This document shows positions 50,923-59,957 of a stretch of DNA of 64,000 nucleotides, in pieces. Each line of letters starts with the position of its first letter. Position 1 is the first letter of the stretch. The DNA is from Marinifilum sp. N1E240. Lineage in GTDB: Bacteria; Bacteroidota; Bacteroidia; Bacteroidales; Marinifilaceae. Under the pieces are notes generated by a model. It had not been told where the DNA came from. It saw only the letters and a program-made list of their open reading frames with translations, and ran no database searches. Position numbers and translations under genes: made by a program. The stretch lies in NCBI RefSeq assembly GCF_009295825.1, contig NZ_WHKF01000009.1, positions 62,001 to 126,000 of the forward strand. Direction: 5' to 3'.

Positions 50923-53900
50923 GAAAAAAATTGCGTGCTTAGCGTTAATTATACTTCTTAGCTGGCAGATATCCTGGGCACAGGAATTGCTAGTGAAGGG
51001 TACAGTTACAGGTAGCGATAATGTAACTTTACCAGGGGTATCAATTGTAGAAAAAGGAACTTCTACTGGAACCATTACCGATATTGATGGTAAATACGAA
51101 TTGAAAGCAGAAGTTGGTGCTACCTTGGTATTTACTTTTGTTGGAATGGAACCTCAAGAGATTGTACTTACAGGACAACAAGTTATTGACGTAGTGCTGA
51201 TACCTCAGTCGATTGGAGTTGATGAAGTTGTAGTTACAGCTTTGGGAATTAAAAAGAGTAAAAAATCTTTGGGGTATGCAGTTCAGAATATAAAATCTGA
51301 TGAATTACTTGCTGGTAACCAGAGCAATATGGTTAACACTTTGCAAGGTAAAATTGCAGGTGTAAGCATTAGTAGTGCTGGTGGATCCCCAGGAGCTTCG
51401 TCGATTATCATGATTAGAGGTGGTTCTTCATTGAGTGGAAATAACCAACCTCTATTTATTGTTGATGGATTACCTATCGATAACTCGACTAATTCGAGTT
51501 CTGAAGTTGCTAGTGCTAACCGTGCTTCCGATATTAATCCAGAGGATATAGAATCTATATCTGTGTTGAAAGGTGCTACAGCCGCTGCTCTTTATGGTAT
51601 ACAAGCCGCTGAAGGTGCTATTATTATTACAACTAAAAAAGGTAAAACAGGTGAAGGTAAAATTTCATTCTCTTCTACTTTATCTGTTGATGAGGTTATA
51701 GGTACTCCTGATATACAGAATACCTTCGGACAGGGAAGTTACGAATATAACAGCGATGGAGATATTCTTGGTTATGACCCATCACCGGGAATACACTTAC
51801 AATCGTGGGGTGATGTAATTCCTGAAGGAACTCCTACTTATGATAATATAAGTAATTTATTCGATAAGGCAGTTACGCAAAAATACAATGTGAACTACTC
51901 AGGTGGTAATGAACAAACCAATATCTTTGCTTCTGCATCTTATTTAGATCAAAATGGTGTTATCGAAAACACTGGTTACGAAAAACTGAATCTTACTTTT
52001 AACGCACAGTCTAAATTTAGAAAAAACTTGACTATTGGTGTTAATGCTAAGTATATTAATACTCAAACTAAAAGTAATAAGCAAGGTACTTCTTCGGGTG
52101 GTTCTTTTATAAGTATGCTTAAATATCCTGTTACCTATGATGCACGTGATTATGCAAACGAAGATGGTACACAAAAGATATTTATGGATTCAAAAGAAGA
52201 TCAAGATTTTGATAATCCATACTGGAGTCTTGATAATTCACCTAATACCGATGAGGTAGACAGATTAATTGGACAAGTTAATTTGAATTATAAACCTCTC
52301 GATTTTCTTACTATTTCTTATCGTTTAGGAACCGACTATTATTCACAATTTAATAAGAAGATTACTGATTTTGGATCTCTTATTAAAGGTAGATCTGATG
52401 GTTACCTTAGACAATACGAGAAAACTAGTCGTTTAGTGACTTCTACACTTCTTGTTATGATGAATAAAACTTTTGACGAAGATTATTCTCTTGACGTAAC
52501 TTTAGGACATACAGTTGACGAAAAGAAGACAAGAACAACTTATACAGGAGGTAATAAGTTTCAAGCTCCTGATATATATAGTGTGTCAAATATTGCTGCT
52601 GATGACCAAACGCTTTCAGAATCTAAATATAGAAGAAGAAGTATGGGTGTTTTTGGTGAAGCTAAATTTGGTTGGAAAAACATTGCATTTTTAAATGTAA
52701 CCGGAAGAAACGACTGGTCTTCTACTTTACCGATTGGAGATCATTCATTTTTCTATCCATCTGTAGGTACCTCTGTTGTTGTTTCTGATCTTCTTAATGA
52801 ATTAGGTACTGATATTACTTCAGATAAGTTCCTTTCATATCTTAAATTAAGAGCTACTTGGGCGCAAGTTGGTAAAGATGCAAGCGCTCATATGTCAGAA
52901 TCTTATTTAACACTACGTTCATGGCACTATGTTCCTGTTTCTGATGGTTATACTTGGAATTCAGACCAAGCTGGTAATCCAAATTTGAAACCTGAATTTA
53001 CCACTTCATTTGAAATTGGTATGGATGCTCGTTTTTTAAAGAATAGAGTTAAGCTAGATTTTAGTTACTACCATAGTTTATCTGAAGACCAACTTTTAAA
53101 TGTGAGACTACCGCCGGCTGCAGGAGCTTATATCGCTCAGCTTAATGGTGGATCTGTTAAAAACGAAGGATACGAAGCTTTAGTTAATGTTTCTTTACTT
53201 CCAAGATCGAGTGACTTCCAGTGGGATATGTCTTTCAATTTTGCAAAAATGGAAAGTACTGTTTATGATCTTCCTGGTGAATTAGTTGAGGTAAATAACG
53301 ATCAGTCGTGGACATGGAATAGCACAGCTTTAGGTGCTGCTGTTTTGGATGGTAACCTTTTCGGATTAAAGGGTAAAAGACCAAAAACAAACGAAAATGG
53401 TGATAGGATAGTGAATAGCGATGGAAATTATTCTCTTGGCGAGGATATCTTTCCGGATGTTGATCGTATGCCAGATTGGACTATGGGGATTATCAACTCA
53501 ATGTCGTACAAAAATTTTAGATTGTCATTCCTTGTTGATATGAGTATTGGTGGCGATGTTTATAATGCTACAGAAGCAGCTTTAACCTATTATGGTTTAA
53601 GTACGACCTCAGAGAACCGATCTATGACCGAAACAATGGTTTTGGATGGTGTTATGGCAAATGGTGTAGATGCTGATGGAAATACGATTTATGTAAAAAA
53701 TACTACTCCTATTTTGAAGGATCAGAAATACTATCAAGATCAGTATTCGCAAAATGCTGAGAACTTTATTGAGGATGCTACATACGTTAAACTTAGATAT
53801 GTAACACTTTCTTATAATCTTCCTAAGACTATTCTTGATAAGATTGGTTTCGATGGAATGGAAGTTTTTGCAACTGGTAGAAATCTATTGATGATTTCTG

Positions 53901-54031
53901 ATTACTCAGGTGTTGATCCTGAAATTGCTTCTTTTGGTGCCTCTGTTAGTGGTTCTGGAGCTATAGGTCTTGATAATCTAAGTACTCCTAATACTAAGGG
54001 TTTTGATTTAGGTGTTAAAATTAATTTCTAA
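50921..54031 (+). CDS. SusC/RagA-type TonB-linked outer membrane transporter
   Basis: A 1036-residue TonB-dependent importer. Signal peptide MKKIACLALIILLSWQISWA, a carboxypeptidase-regulatory-like domain (25-95; VKGTVTGSDNVTLPGVSIVE), the plug (about 110-230; VVVTALGIKKSKKSLGYAVQ, NPEDIESISVLKGATAAALYG) and a large barrel ending in KINF. It works with the SusD lipoprotein encoded 11 bases later. Linkage to the endopeptidase and epimerase suggests wall peptides or muropeptides as cargo rather than a plain polysaccharide; this is inference. Confidence 0.93.
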   Translation: MKKIACLALIILLSWQISWAQELLVKGTVTGSDNVTLPGVSIVEKGTSTGTITDIDGKYELKAEVGATLVFTFVGMEPQEIVLTGQQVIDVVLIPQSIGVDEVVVTALGIKKSKKSLGYAVQNIKSDELLAGNQSNMVNTLQGKIAGVSISSAGGSPGASSIIMIRGGSSLSGNNQPLFIVDGLPIDNSTNSSSEVASANRASDINPEDIESISVLKGATAAALYGIQAAEGAIIITTKKGKTGEGKISFSSTLSVDEVIGTPDIQNTFGQGSYEYNSDGDILGYDPSPGIHLQSWGDVIPEGTPTYDNISNLFDKAVTQKYNVNYSGGNEQTNIFASASYLDQNGVIENTGYEKLNLTFNAQSKFRKNLTIGVNAKYINTQTKSNKQGTSSGGSFISMLKYPVTYDARDYANEDGTQKIFMDSKEDQDFDNPYWSLDNSPNTDEVDRLIGQVNLNYKPLDFLTISYRLGTDYYSQFNKKITDFGSLIKGRSDGYLRQYEKTSRLVTSTLLVMMNKTFDEDYSLDVTLGHTVDEKKTRTTYTGGNKFQAPDIYSVSNIAADDQTLSESKYRRRSMGVFGEAKFGWKNIAFLNVTGRNDWSSTLPIGDHSFFYPSVGTSVVVSDLLNELGTDITSDKFLSYLKLRATWAQVGKDASAHMSESYLTLRSWHYVPVSDGYTWNSDQAGNPNLKPEFTTSFEIGMDARFLKNRVKLDFSYYHSLSEDQLLNVRLPPAAGAYIAQLNGGSVKNEGYEALVNVSLLPRSSDFQWDMSFNFAKMESTVYDLPGELVEVNNDQSWTWNSTALGAAVLDGNLFGLKGKRPKTNENGDRIVNSDGNYSLGEDIFPDVDRMPDWTMGIINSMSYKNFRLSFLVDMSIGGDVYNATEAALTYYGLSTTSENRSMTETMVLDGVMANGVDADGNTIYVKNTTPILKDQKYYQDQYSQNAENFIEDATYVKLRYVTLSYNLPKTILDKIGFDGMEVFATGRNLLMISDYSGVDPEIASFGASVSGSGAIGLDNLSTPNTKGFDLGVKINF

Positions 54032-54042
54032 AATTGTAATAA

Positions 54043-55743
54043 ATGAAAAACTTAAATATAATTAGCGGATTTCTGGTTTTACTTTTGTTAGGAGGACTGT
54101 TTTCCTGTTCCGATGATTTTTTCGATGTTAATGAATCAGAAACAAAACCATCGAATATGTCTTTGCCACCTCAACAACGATTGATGGCTACGATAGATAA
54201 TACTACCGGTTTTGGACAAAGTAGATTGTCCAGAGAAGGTACTGTGCTCTCGTATCATATTACTGAAAGAACAACATATTATTCAAGATGGAGATGGGGA
54301 ACGGTTTCTTATGCCGCTGAGCAGTATCTATATACTAATGCTCTTCCAAATACTGCCGATTTAATTGTCTTAGGTGAAAAGTATAATTCACCTCATTATT
54401 CAGCTGTTGGAAAAATATTGAGAGCCTATCTTTTTTCTATGGTTAGCGATCAGCTTGGTGATATAATTATGGAAGATTCTTATAATGCTAAAGATCAGCT
54501 TATTCTTACGCCAAAGTTAACTTCGCAAAAGGATGCTTACGCTGGGATGCATAAGCTTATCGATGAAGCTCTTTTAGATTTTGATAAACCAAATGAAATT
54601 GATCTTAATGTAATTGGTACGGATGTAATGTTTCAAGGAGATATTACAAAGTGGAAGAAATTTGCATGGGCTCTTAAGGCTCGTCTTCTTAACCATATGA
54701 CTGCTAAAACTTCGGGTGATTTTAAATATGATCCAGCTGCTGTTATTGCTGCTTGTGGGAAAGCTATGAGCTCAAATGCAGATAATGCAAAAAGAGAATT
54801 TACAGGAGAAGAGACTCAAAATAATATCTACCCATGGTCTGATACTGAAGGTGGTGAAGTAGAGGGTGCTTTTGATTCTCGTGCAGATAACTGGTCAAAG
54901 TTTTTTGTTGACAATCTTAAAGATCCATTGTTATTAAATAATGAATCTGTTCCAGATCCACGTTTACCTCTTATCGTGCAACCTGCTTTAGATGCAGAGC
55001 TTTATGGTTTAACTGGTTTAGATATGTATCAAGGTGTTCCTATGGGAACATATCGTGAAAATGGCTTTAACGGTGTTAAAGAGACTGTAAATTTTGTTGC
55101 TGGAGATATCAATCCGTTTACAGGAGAACCTTTCGAAGAGGACATTACAATTGTTATGGATTCAACAGAATATTTCTCCAGAGGTCATCAATATGGTAAG
55201 CCTAATGGTTTGTTTTATACTAGTCCAAATTCTGATTGGTATTTGATTACTTACGCAGAATGTAAATTTATTGAGGCTGAAGCAAATTTCAGAAATGGAG
55301 ATAAAGCAGCTGCTTTTGCTGCTTACAAAGAAGGTATCAATGCGGATATGACTAATATGGGAGTTGATGCTGCTGAAATTGCAAATTATATGACTCAAGT
55401 TGATAATATTGGTTCGGCAAATATCACTCTTGAGCGTATTATGACTCAAAAACATATAGCAACAGTAATGAATCCTGAAACTTGGGTTGATTTGCGTAGA
55501 GTTGAGTACGATAATACTTTTACTAGACTTAAAAGACCTCAAAACCTTAATGCTAGTATATTCCCAACTTCTGGTGATGAAGTTGATGGTAAAGAAGTGT
55601 GGATTCGAGCTCTTAAATATGACAATAGAAATATTGAGAGAAATTCAGCGAATTTACCTGATAATGATGATGCATCTCGTTTCCCAACACGAGTTTGGTG
55701 GAACACTCCTGATGCTGATGACGTAGTGGATTTAACGAAGTAA
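54043..55743 (+). CDS. SusD/RagB-family nutrient-binding lipoprotein
   Basis: A 566-residue surface lipoprotein of the SusD-like_2 branch. Lipobox: LGGLFSCSDDFFDVNES (Cys near residue 22). TPR-type helices are seen (YSAVGKILRAYLFSMVSDQLGD; WKKFAWALKARLLNHMTAKT; YAECKFIEAEANFRNGDKAA), and the typical late segment ITLERIMTQKHIATVMNPETW. It forms the lid over the SusC barrel and sets specificity. It is last in the operon; a hairpin with T run follows at 55867. Confidence 0.93.
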   Translation: MKNLNIISGFLVLLLLGGLFSCSDDFFDVNESETKPSNMSLPPQQRLMATIDNTTGFGQSRLSREGTVLSYHITERTTYYSRWRWGTVSYAAEQYLYTNALPNTADLIVLGEKYNSPHYSAVGKILRAYLFSMVSDQLGDIIMEDSYNAKDQLILTPKLTSQKDAYAGMHKLIDEALLDFDKPNEIDLNVIGTDVMFQGDITKWKKFAWALKARLLNHMTAKTSGDFKYDPAAVIAACGKAMSSNADNAKREFTGEETQNNIYPWSDTEGGEVEGAFDSRADNWSKFFVDNLKDPLLLNNESVPDPRLPLIVQPALDAELYGLTGLDMYQGVPMGTYRENGFNGVKETVNFVAGDINPFTGEPFEEDITIVMDSTEYFSRGHQYGKPNGLFYTSPNSDWYLITYAECKFIEAEANFRNGDKAAAFAAYKEGINADMTNMGVDAAEIANYMTQVDNIGSANITLERIMTQKHIATVMNPETWVDLRRVEYDNTFTRLKRPQNLNASIFPTSGDEVDGKEVWIRALKYDNRNIERNSANLPDNDDASRFPTRVWWNTPDADDVVDLTK

Positions 55744-55866
55744 TTTTATAGCTGTCCTGTTTAATGGGCGGCTATATTTTTAGTAAAGAATAGCGGAGGA
55801 TGGTGTGATAACTTATTAACTATAAGGTTGAATTTACACTAGCCGCAAGTTAGTTTAGTTAGTATG

Positions 55867-55914
55867 CATTATAAAGTGTAGAGTACCTGCTTTGCACTTT
55901 ATAATGTATTTTTT
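55867..55914 (+). terminator. Terminator-like hairpin after susD
   Basis: Perfect 12-base stem CATTATAAAGTG / CACTTTATAATG with a 16-base loop and a T run. It lies about 125 bases after susD. Confidence 0.6.
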
Positions 55915-55945
55915 AATGCAAATACGATCTTTAATAAGCATAGTG

Positions 55946-57127
55946 GTGAAAAAGAATAGAGACAACACCTTAAATATTTATAGGGAATTACACTTTTCAA
56001 AATTGTTTTTTCTGGTTTTGTTTACCTTTTTCGTTGTGAATACTTTTGCTTCTGTTTCTTATACAACAGCAGATGAGAAAGAGGGACATGGTGTCGTCTA
56101 TAGTAAAATTTCCATTAAGAATGGACCTGTTGTCATTCATCAGTTACGCATAGATTTATCCAGTCAGGATATAGAGTTTTCTGGCGGTTTGGCTAATTCA
56201 TACTTAGGATTAGGTTTAGCAAAAACTTCACAAATAGTAGAAGATGAAAAACAGAAGGGAAATAAAATTATAGCAGCGGTAAATGCTGACTTTTTTGGTG
56301 GTTTTAATCCGGTTTTCCAGAACTGCATGATTATCGATGGAAAGTTTGTGAAGGGTGTTAAAATGTCTAGAACTCTTTTTGCTGTAAATCAACAGGGTGA
56401 GATTCGTTTAAACAACTATCAATTTAATGGTCTAAGTATTTTTAATAATGATACCATAGTTTTGAATGGACTTAATGTGCCAATTGAAAATAACAAGTGT
56501 TGCTTTTATAATAGGTACTATCGAAAAATGCCTGTTCAAAACGATTCTGTCACATATTGGAGAATTAAGCCATTAGGAAAATCGATAATCGATTCTATTT
56601 GTGAATATCAAATAAAAGAGCAATTGATGAATCCTGATTCATTAAATTTTGTAACAGGTTGTGAGTACTTAGGGGTTCATAATTCACTGAATAGTAGATT
56701 TAAAATTGGTGATAGAATTGGAATACAATTAAGTGTTTTTCCGAATGAAGTTCACCCACAATTTATGATTGGTGGTTTACCAAGATTAATTCAAAATGGA
56801 AGAAGAATTACACGTTTTAAAAATAGAGAAGGACTGACACGTAAAGGTTTTTGGAAGGATCGGCATCCAAGAACTACAATTGGAATTGATCACAAAAACA
56901 ACTACATGTATTTTGTTGTTGTTGATGGTAGACAGCCAGGTTATAGCATTGGAATGAGTTTAAAACAACTGGGGAAATACCTTCAAAAAATTGGCTGTGA
57001 TGAAGCTCTGAATTTCGATGGAGGAGGATCTTCGACGATGATTTTGGATCAAAAAATAATGAATCAACCCTCCGATAAGGAAGGAGAACGAAGTGTTTCC
57101 AATATATTCTATATAAAGAAGCGTTAA
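55946..57127 (+). CDS. Phosphodiester glycosidase family protein (NAGPA-like)
   Basis: Exported protein of about 393 residues, with the NAGPA/DUF2233 fold (PF09992): AAVNADFFGGFNP, HPRTTIGIDHKNNYMYFVVV, YSIGMSLKQLGKYLQKIGCD and ALNFDGGGSSTM. In animals the family removes covering GlcNAc from mannose-6-phosphate; bacterial members act on sugar phosphodiesters. A hydrophobic signal (KLFFLVLFTFFVVNTFA) begins about 20 residues in. The start is uncertain: GTG 55946, GTG 55943 and ATG 55916 are all possible, while TTG 55892 lies inside the susD hairpin. It might act on teichoic-like or phospho-sugar parts of wall debris. Confidence 0.75.
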   Translation: MKKNRDNTLNIYRELHFSKLFFLVLFTFFVVNTFASVSYTTADEKEGHGVVYSKISIKNGPVVIHQLRIDLSSQDIEFSGGLANSYLGLGLAKTSQIVEDEKQKGNKIIAAVNADFFGGFNPVFQNCMIIDGKFVKGVKMSRTLFAVNQQGEIRLNNYQFNGLSIFNNDTIVLNGLNVPIENNKCCFYNRYYRKMPVQNDSVTYWRIKPLGKSIIDSICEYQIKEQLMNPDSLNFVTGCEYLGVHNSLNSRFKIGDRIGIQLSVFPNEVHPQFMIGGLPRLIQNGRRITRFKNREGLTRKGFWKDRHPRTTIGIDHKNNYMYFVVVDGRQPGYSIGMSLKQLGKYLQKIGCDEALNFDGGGSSTMILDQKIMNQPSDKEGERSVSNIFYIKKR

Positions 57128-57411
57128 TTTGTAGAAAATAAAAAAATCCTGGATATTAATTCAGGTACATTGTAGTAGTAGTGTAGCAGGAGTTCTTTTG
57201 AGCTCCTGCTTTTTTTTAGCTTGAAAATTATCAAAGTCTATTTTTTTCGTAACTTCATCTGATATCCCATTTTGTTCAGATTCGTGCATTGGTTTGTATA
57301 AATAACGAACAAATGCACTCATAATTAATGAAGCTGAAGTGTGGCTTAGTTTTTGATTTGTAGTGTGATGATGGTTTTGGTATTTAGTTTGAATTTTAGA
57401 ACTCAGATTGT
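57128..57411. other. Intergenic region before the metallophosphatase
   Basis: 284 bases. It holds a strong terminator for the NAGPA-like gene at 57185-57218 and then AT-rich sequence without recognisable promoter or gene. Confidence 0.55.
57185..57218 (+). terminator. Terminator of the NAGPA-like gene
   Basis: Stem AGCAGGAG / CTCCTGCT followed by eight T. Confidence 0.88.
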
Positions 57412-58602
57412 ATGAATATAATTCGACGATTTAAAAGATATTTGTTTGTAATTCTTCTTAGTGGAATGATACTTCCCTTGTATGCTCAAAAGAAGAAGTT
57501 GAGCTCCGGAGCTTTTTCAAAGTATGATAAAGTTTTTAGAGGAAATGTGAATGATATCAATTTACCAGATTATACCGAAGGACCTCATATTTTTTGGATT
57601 GATGCGAAAACCGTACGTGCGCAGTATATAGATCATAAGCATGATGGCAACACCATTAGTATTCGTGAAAAGAGAATAAAGGTTAAGCGAGATTCTATAA
57701 TGATTAAAGGACAAAAGGGTGATCCGAACCAGTATTTATTACGAAAAGGTAAATATCCGGTTCAAGCAGCCCAGTATAGTGGTGTAAAAAAAATATTGGC
57801 TATAGGAGATGTTCATGGAGAATATGATACTATGGTTAAGCTTTTGAAAAGTACAGGTGTAGTTGATAGTGATTTGAATTGGTCATGGGATAATGGTCAT
57901 ATTGTGTTTATAGGTGACATTTTTGATAGAGGAAATGGAGTTACCGAAAGTCTTTATCTAATAAAGAAATTGCAAAGACAGGCAAACGCGAGTGGAGGAA
58001 GGCTTCATTTGTTGTTGGGAAATCATGAAATTATGGTTTTAATGAAAGATTCCAGATATGTGGCACCCAAATACAAGCACATGTGTAAAAAGTTAATGCT
58101 AAATTATTCAAGATTTTTTAAAGAGGATACGGAACTTGGCAAATGGTTGCGTTCACTTAATTCTGTTGTGAAAATTAATGATTTGCTTTTTGTTCATGGT
58201 GGTTTATCTCCAGATTTAGTAGAAAGAGAGTTGAGTTTGGAACAAATAAATGATGATATCCGAATGAGTTTAAGTTCAAGTCATGGGAAATCTCAGGAGG
58301 AGTTGATGAAAACCATTTATTTTCCAGGAAATCCACTTTGGTATCGTGGATATTTGATGAAAACAAGAAGTTACTCTCTAATAAATAACGAAGAATTGAA
58401 TAAGGTAATGCAATATTATAATATCAGACAAATATTCTTCGGGCACACCGAAGTAGAATCTATTCGTTTTTTATACGACAATAGAGTTGCGGCAATAAAT
58501 GTTCCCATGGGATATGATGATATAACTCCTCAGGTGCTTATGATTGATGATGGTAAGTACTTTCGCTGCTATATAGATGGGACAAAAGAGTTAGTTAAGT
58601 AA
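57412..58602 (+). CDS. Exported calcineurin-like metallophosphatase
   Basis: A 396-residue protein with signal peptide (ends LPLYA, residue 25), then a Ser/Thr phosphatase-type metallophosphatase domain: AIGDVHGEYDTMVKLL (D, H), FIGDIFDRGNGVTES (D, R), LLGNHEIMVL (N, H), FVHGGLSPDLVER (H) and FFGHTEVESI (H). All metal ligands are present. It resembles the bacterial Shewanella-like (SLP) phosphatases. The substrate is unknown. It is 14 bases before the CotH-like gene, forming a two-gene unit. Confidence 0.88.
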   Translation: MNIIRRFKRYLFVILLSGMILPLYAQKKKLSSGAFSKYDKVFRGNVNDINLPDYTEGPHIFWIDAKTVRAQYIDHKHDGNTISIREKRIKVKRDSIMIKGQKGDPNQYLLRKGKYPVQAAQYSGVKKILAIGDVHGEYDTMVKLLKSTGVVDSDLNWSWDNGHIVFIGDIFDRGNGVTESLYLIKKLQRQANASGGRLHLLLGNHEIMVLMKDSRYVAPKYKHMCKKLMLNYSRFFKEDTELGKWLRSLNSVVKINDLLFVHGGLSPDLVERELSLEQINDDIRMSLSSSHGKSQEELMKTIYFPGNPLWYRGYLMKTRSYSLINNEELNKVMQYYNIRQIFFGHTEVESIRFLYDNRVAAINVPMGYDDITPQVLMIDDGKYFRCYIDGTKELVK

Positions 58603-58616
58603 TAGTTTAAAGAATT

Positions 58617-59711
58617 ATGATATTATTAAAAAGTGAAAATAGAGGTAGGTGGCGAAAGATAGTTTTAGCTATAGTTCTAATTTTTTCAGTTGGAATTGTT
58701 TCAGCAATATCAAAAAAGGAGAGAGATAGCATACTTAACTTACCAATGTTTAAAAAGGATGATTTATTAAAATATGAATTGAAAGGTGATTTAATAAGTC
58801 TATTAAATGATGTTGGCGAGGATAGATTCTACCACAAATGCAAACTTACCTCTTTAAATGAGAGTAATACAGATCATCCAGCATTAAGTGTAAAGGTAAA
58901 AACCAGAGGGAATTTTCGTCGTCGTAAACAAAATTGCAATTTTCCACCTCTGCGGTTTAAATTTTCACCTAAGGAATCGATCGGAACTGTTTTCGAGGGG
59001 CAATCAAAATTGAAATATGTAAGTCATTGTCAATCTTTAAAAGATAATTACGAACAGCATACAATAGAAGAGTATCTTATTTATAAGATGTACAATTTAG
59101 TTAGCGATCACAGTTACCGGGCACGCTTGATGCAAATGAGTTTTGTTGATGTAAATACAAATGATACCTTGGTTAAGTATGGCTTTTTTATTGAAGATAA
59201 GGATGATGTAGCCACACGATGTGGAAAATCAATATTGAATTTTAAAAATATTAAGCAATATGATATTCTAAGAAAAAACATGGTTATGCTTTCTTTGTTT
59301 CAATTGATGATTGGAAATTCAGACTGGGATGTAAGTAGACTGCATAATATTGACATATTGGCTGTAAGTGAAAATAGCATCCCGATGGTTGTTCCATTCG
59401 ATTTTGATTGGTCAGGAATTATCAATCATGATTACTATACATTATCTCCTAAAATTTCCCCAGATGCAAAATATAAAAGAATGTATAAAGGAATGAATTG
59501 GGGTGATGAGGATTTAGAGGCTGCATTTGAAGATTTTAGAGAACTGAAAATGTTATTTTTGAAAATCATTACCGATTGTGAATATCTTAAAGATGAAAAT
59601 AAAAATAGGCTAGTAGCATATATTGAAGAGTTTTATCAATTAATAGGTTCGAAAAAGGATGTTCGGAACGAAATTGTGAAAAAATCACAAAAATTACCAT
59701 CAAATAAATAA
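58617..59711 (+). CDS. CotH-like exported protein of unknown function
   Basis: 364 residues with a hydrophobic N-terminal segment (IVLAIVLIFSVGIVSAIS). The core has KVKTRGNFRRRKQNCNFPPL, SKLKYVSHCQS, YGFFIEDKDDVATRCGKS, FQLMIGNSDWDVSRLHNI and VVPFDFDWSGIINHDYY. The RGN motif, the GNSDWD element and the DFDWSG element recall the CotH spore-coat kinases, where similar Asp/Asn residues bind metal-ATP. The likeness is modest, so kinase activity is only a suggestion. It is paired with the metallophosphatase gene, giving a possible phosphorylation/dephosphorylation pair in the envelope. Confidence 0.65.
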   Translation: MILLKSENRGRWRKIVLAIVLIFSVGIVSAISKKERDSILNLPMFKKDDLLKYELKGDLISLLNDVGEDRFYHKCKLTSLNESNTDHPALSVKVKTRGNFRRRKQNCNFPPLRFKFSPKESIGTVFEGQSKLKYVSHCQSLKDNYEQHTIEEYLIYKMYNLVSDHSYRARLMQMSFVDVNTNDTLVKYGFFIEDKDDVATRCGKSILNFKNIKQYDILRKNMVMLSLFQLMIGNSDWDVSRLHNIDILAVSENSIPMVVPFDFDWSGIINHDYYTLSPKISPDAKYKRMYKGMNWGDEDLEAAFEDFRELKMLFLKIITDCEYLKDENKNRLVAYIEEFYQLIGSKKDVRNEIVKKSQKLPSNK

Positions 59712-59744
59712 TTTCTTAAAAAAAGACATAGATATTAGCGCAAA

Positions 59745-59789
59745 CGATAAAAATAAGGGGGTCCACTCTTATTTTTATCGTTTTTTTTT
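59745..59789 (+). terminator. Terminator of the metallophosphatase-CotH-like operon
   Basis: Stem CGATAAAAATAAG / CTTATTTTTATCG with a 10-base loop and nine T. Confidence 0.88.
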
Positions 59790-59820
59790 ATTTGATACCC
59801 CTAGTTTATTAATAGAGTGC

Positions 59821-59852
59821 TTTGGTCAATTCATTTATTTTTTTCAACTTTG
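59821..59852 (+). promoter_or_regulatory. Probable glnN promoter
   Basis: TTTG at 59821-59824, 20 bases, then CAACTTTG at 59845-59852, one base off the TAnnTTTG box. Confidence 0.45.
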
Positions 59853-59864
59853 CATTGTTATCAC

Positions 59865-59917
59865 AAGGGGGTGTTGAGTTAAAATGTACAATTAATTTTG
59901 CTGATTACCCCTTTTTT
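59865..59917 (+). promoter_or_regulatory. Possible attenuator hairpin in the glnN leader
   Basis: AAGGGGGT at 59865-59872 can pair with ACCCCTT at 59907-59913, followed by T (to 59917), just 41 bases before the glnN start. The shape is that of a terminator inside the leader. The loop is long (about 34 bases). Confidence 0.4.
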
Positions 59918-59957
59918 GATAATGTCAAAAGAACTATTAACTAAAATTTTTCCCATT

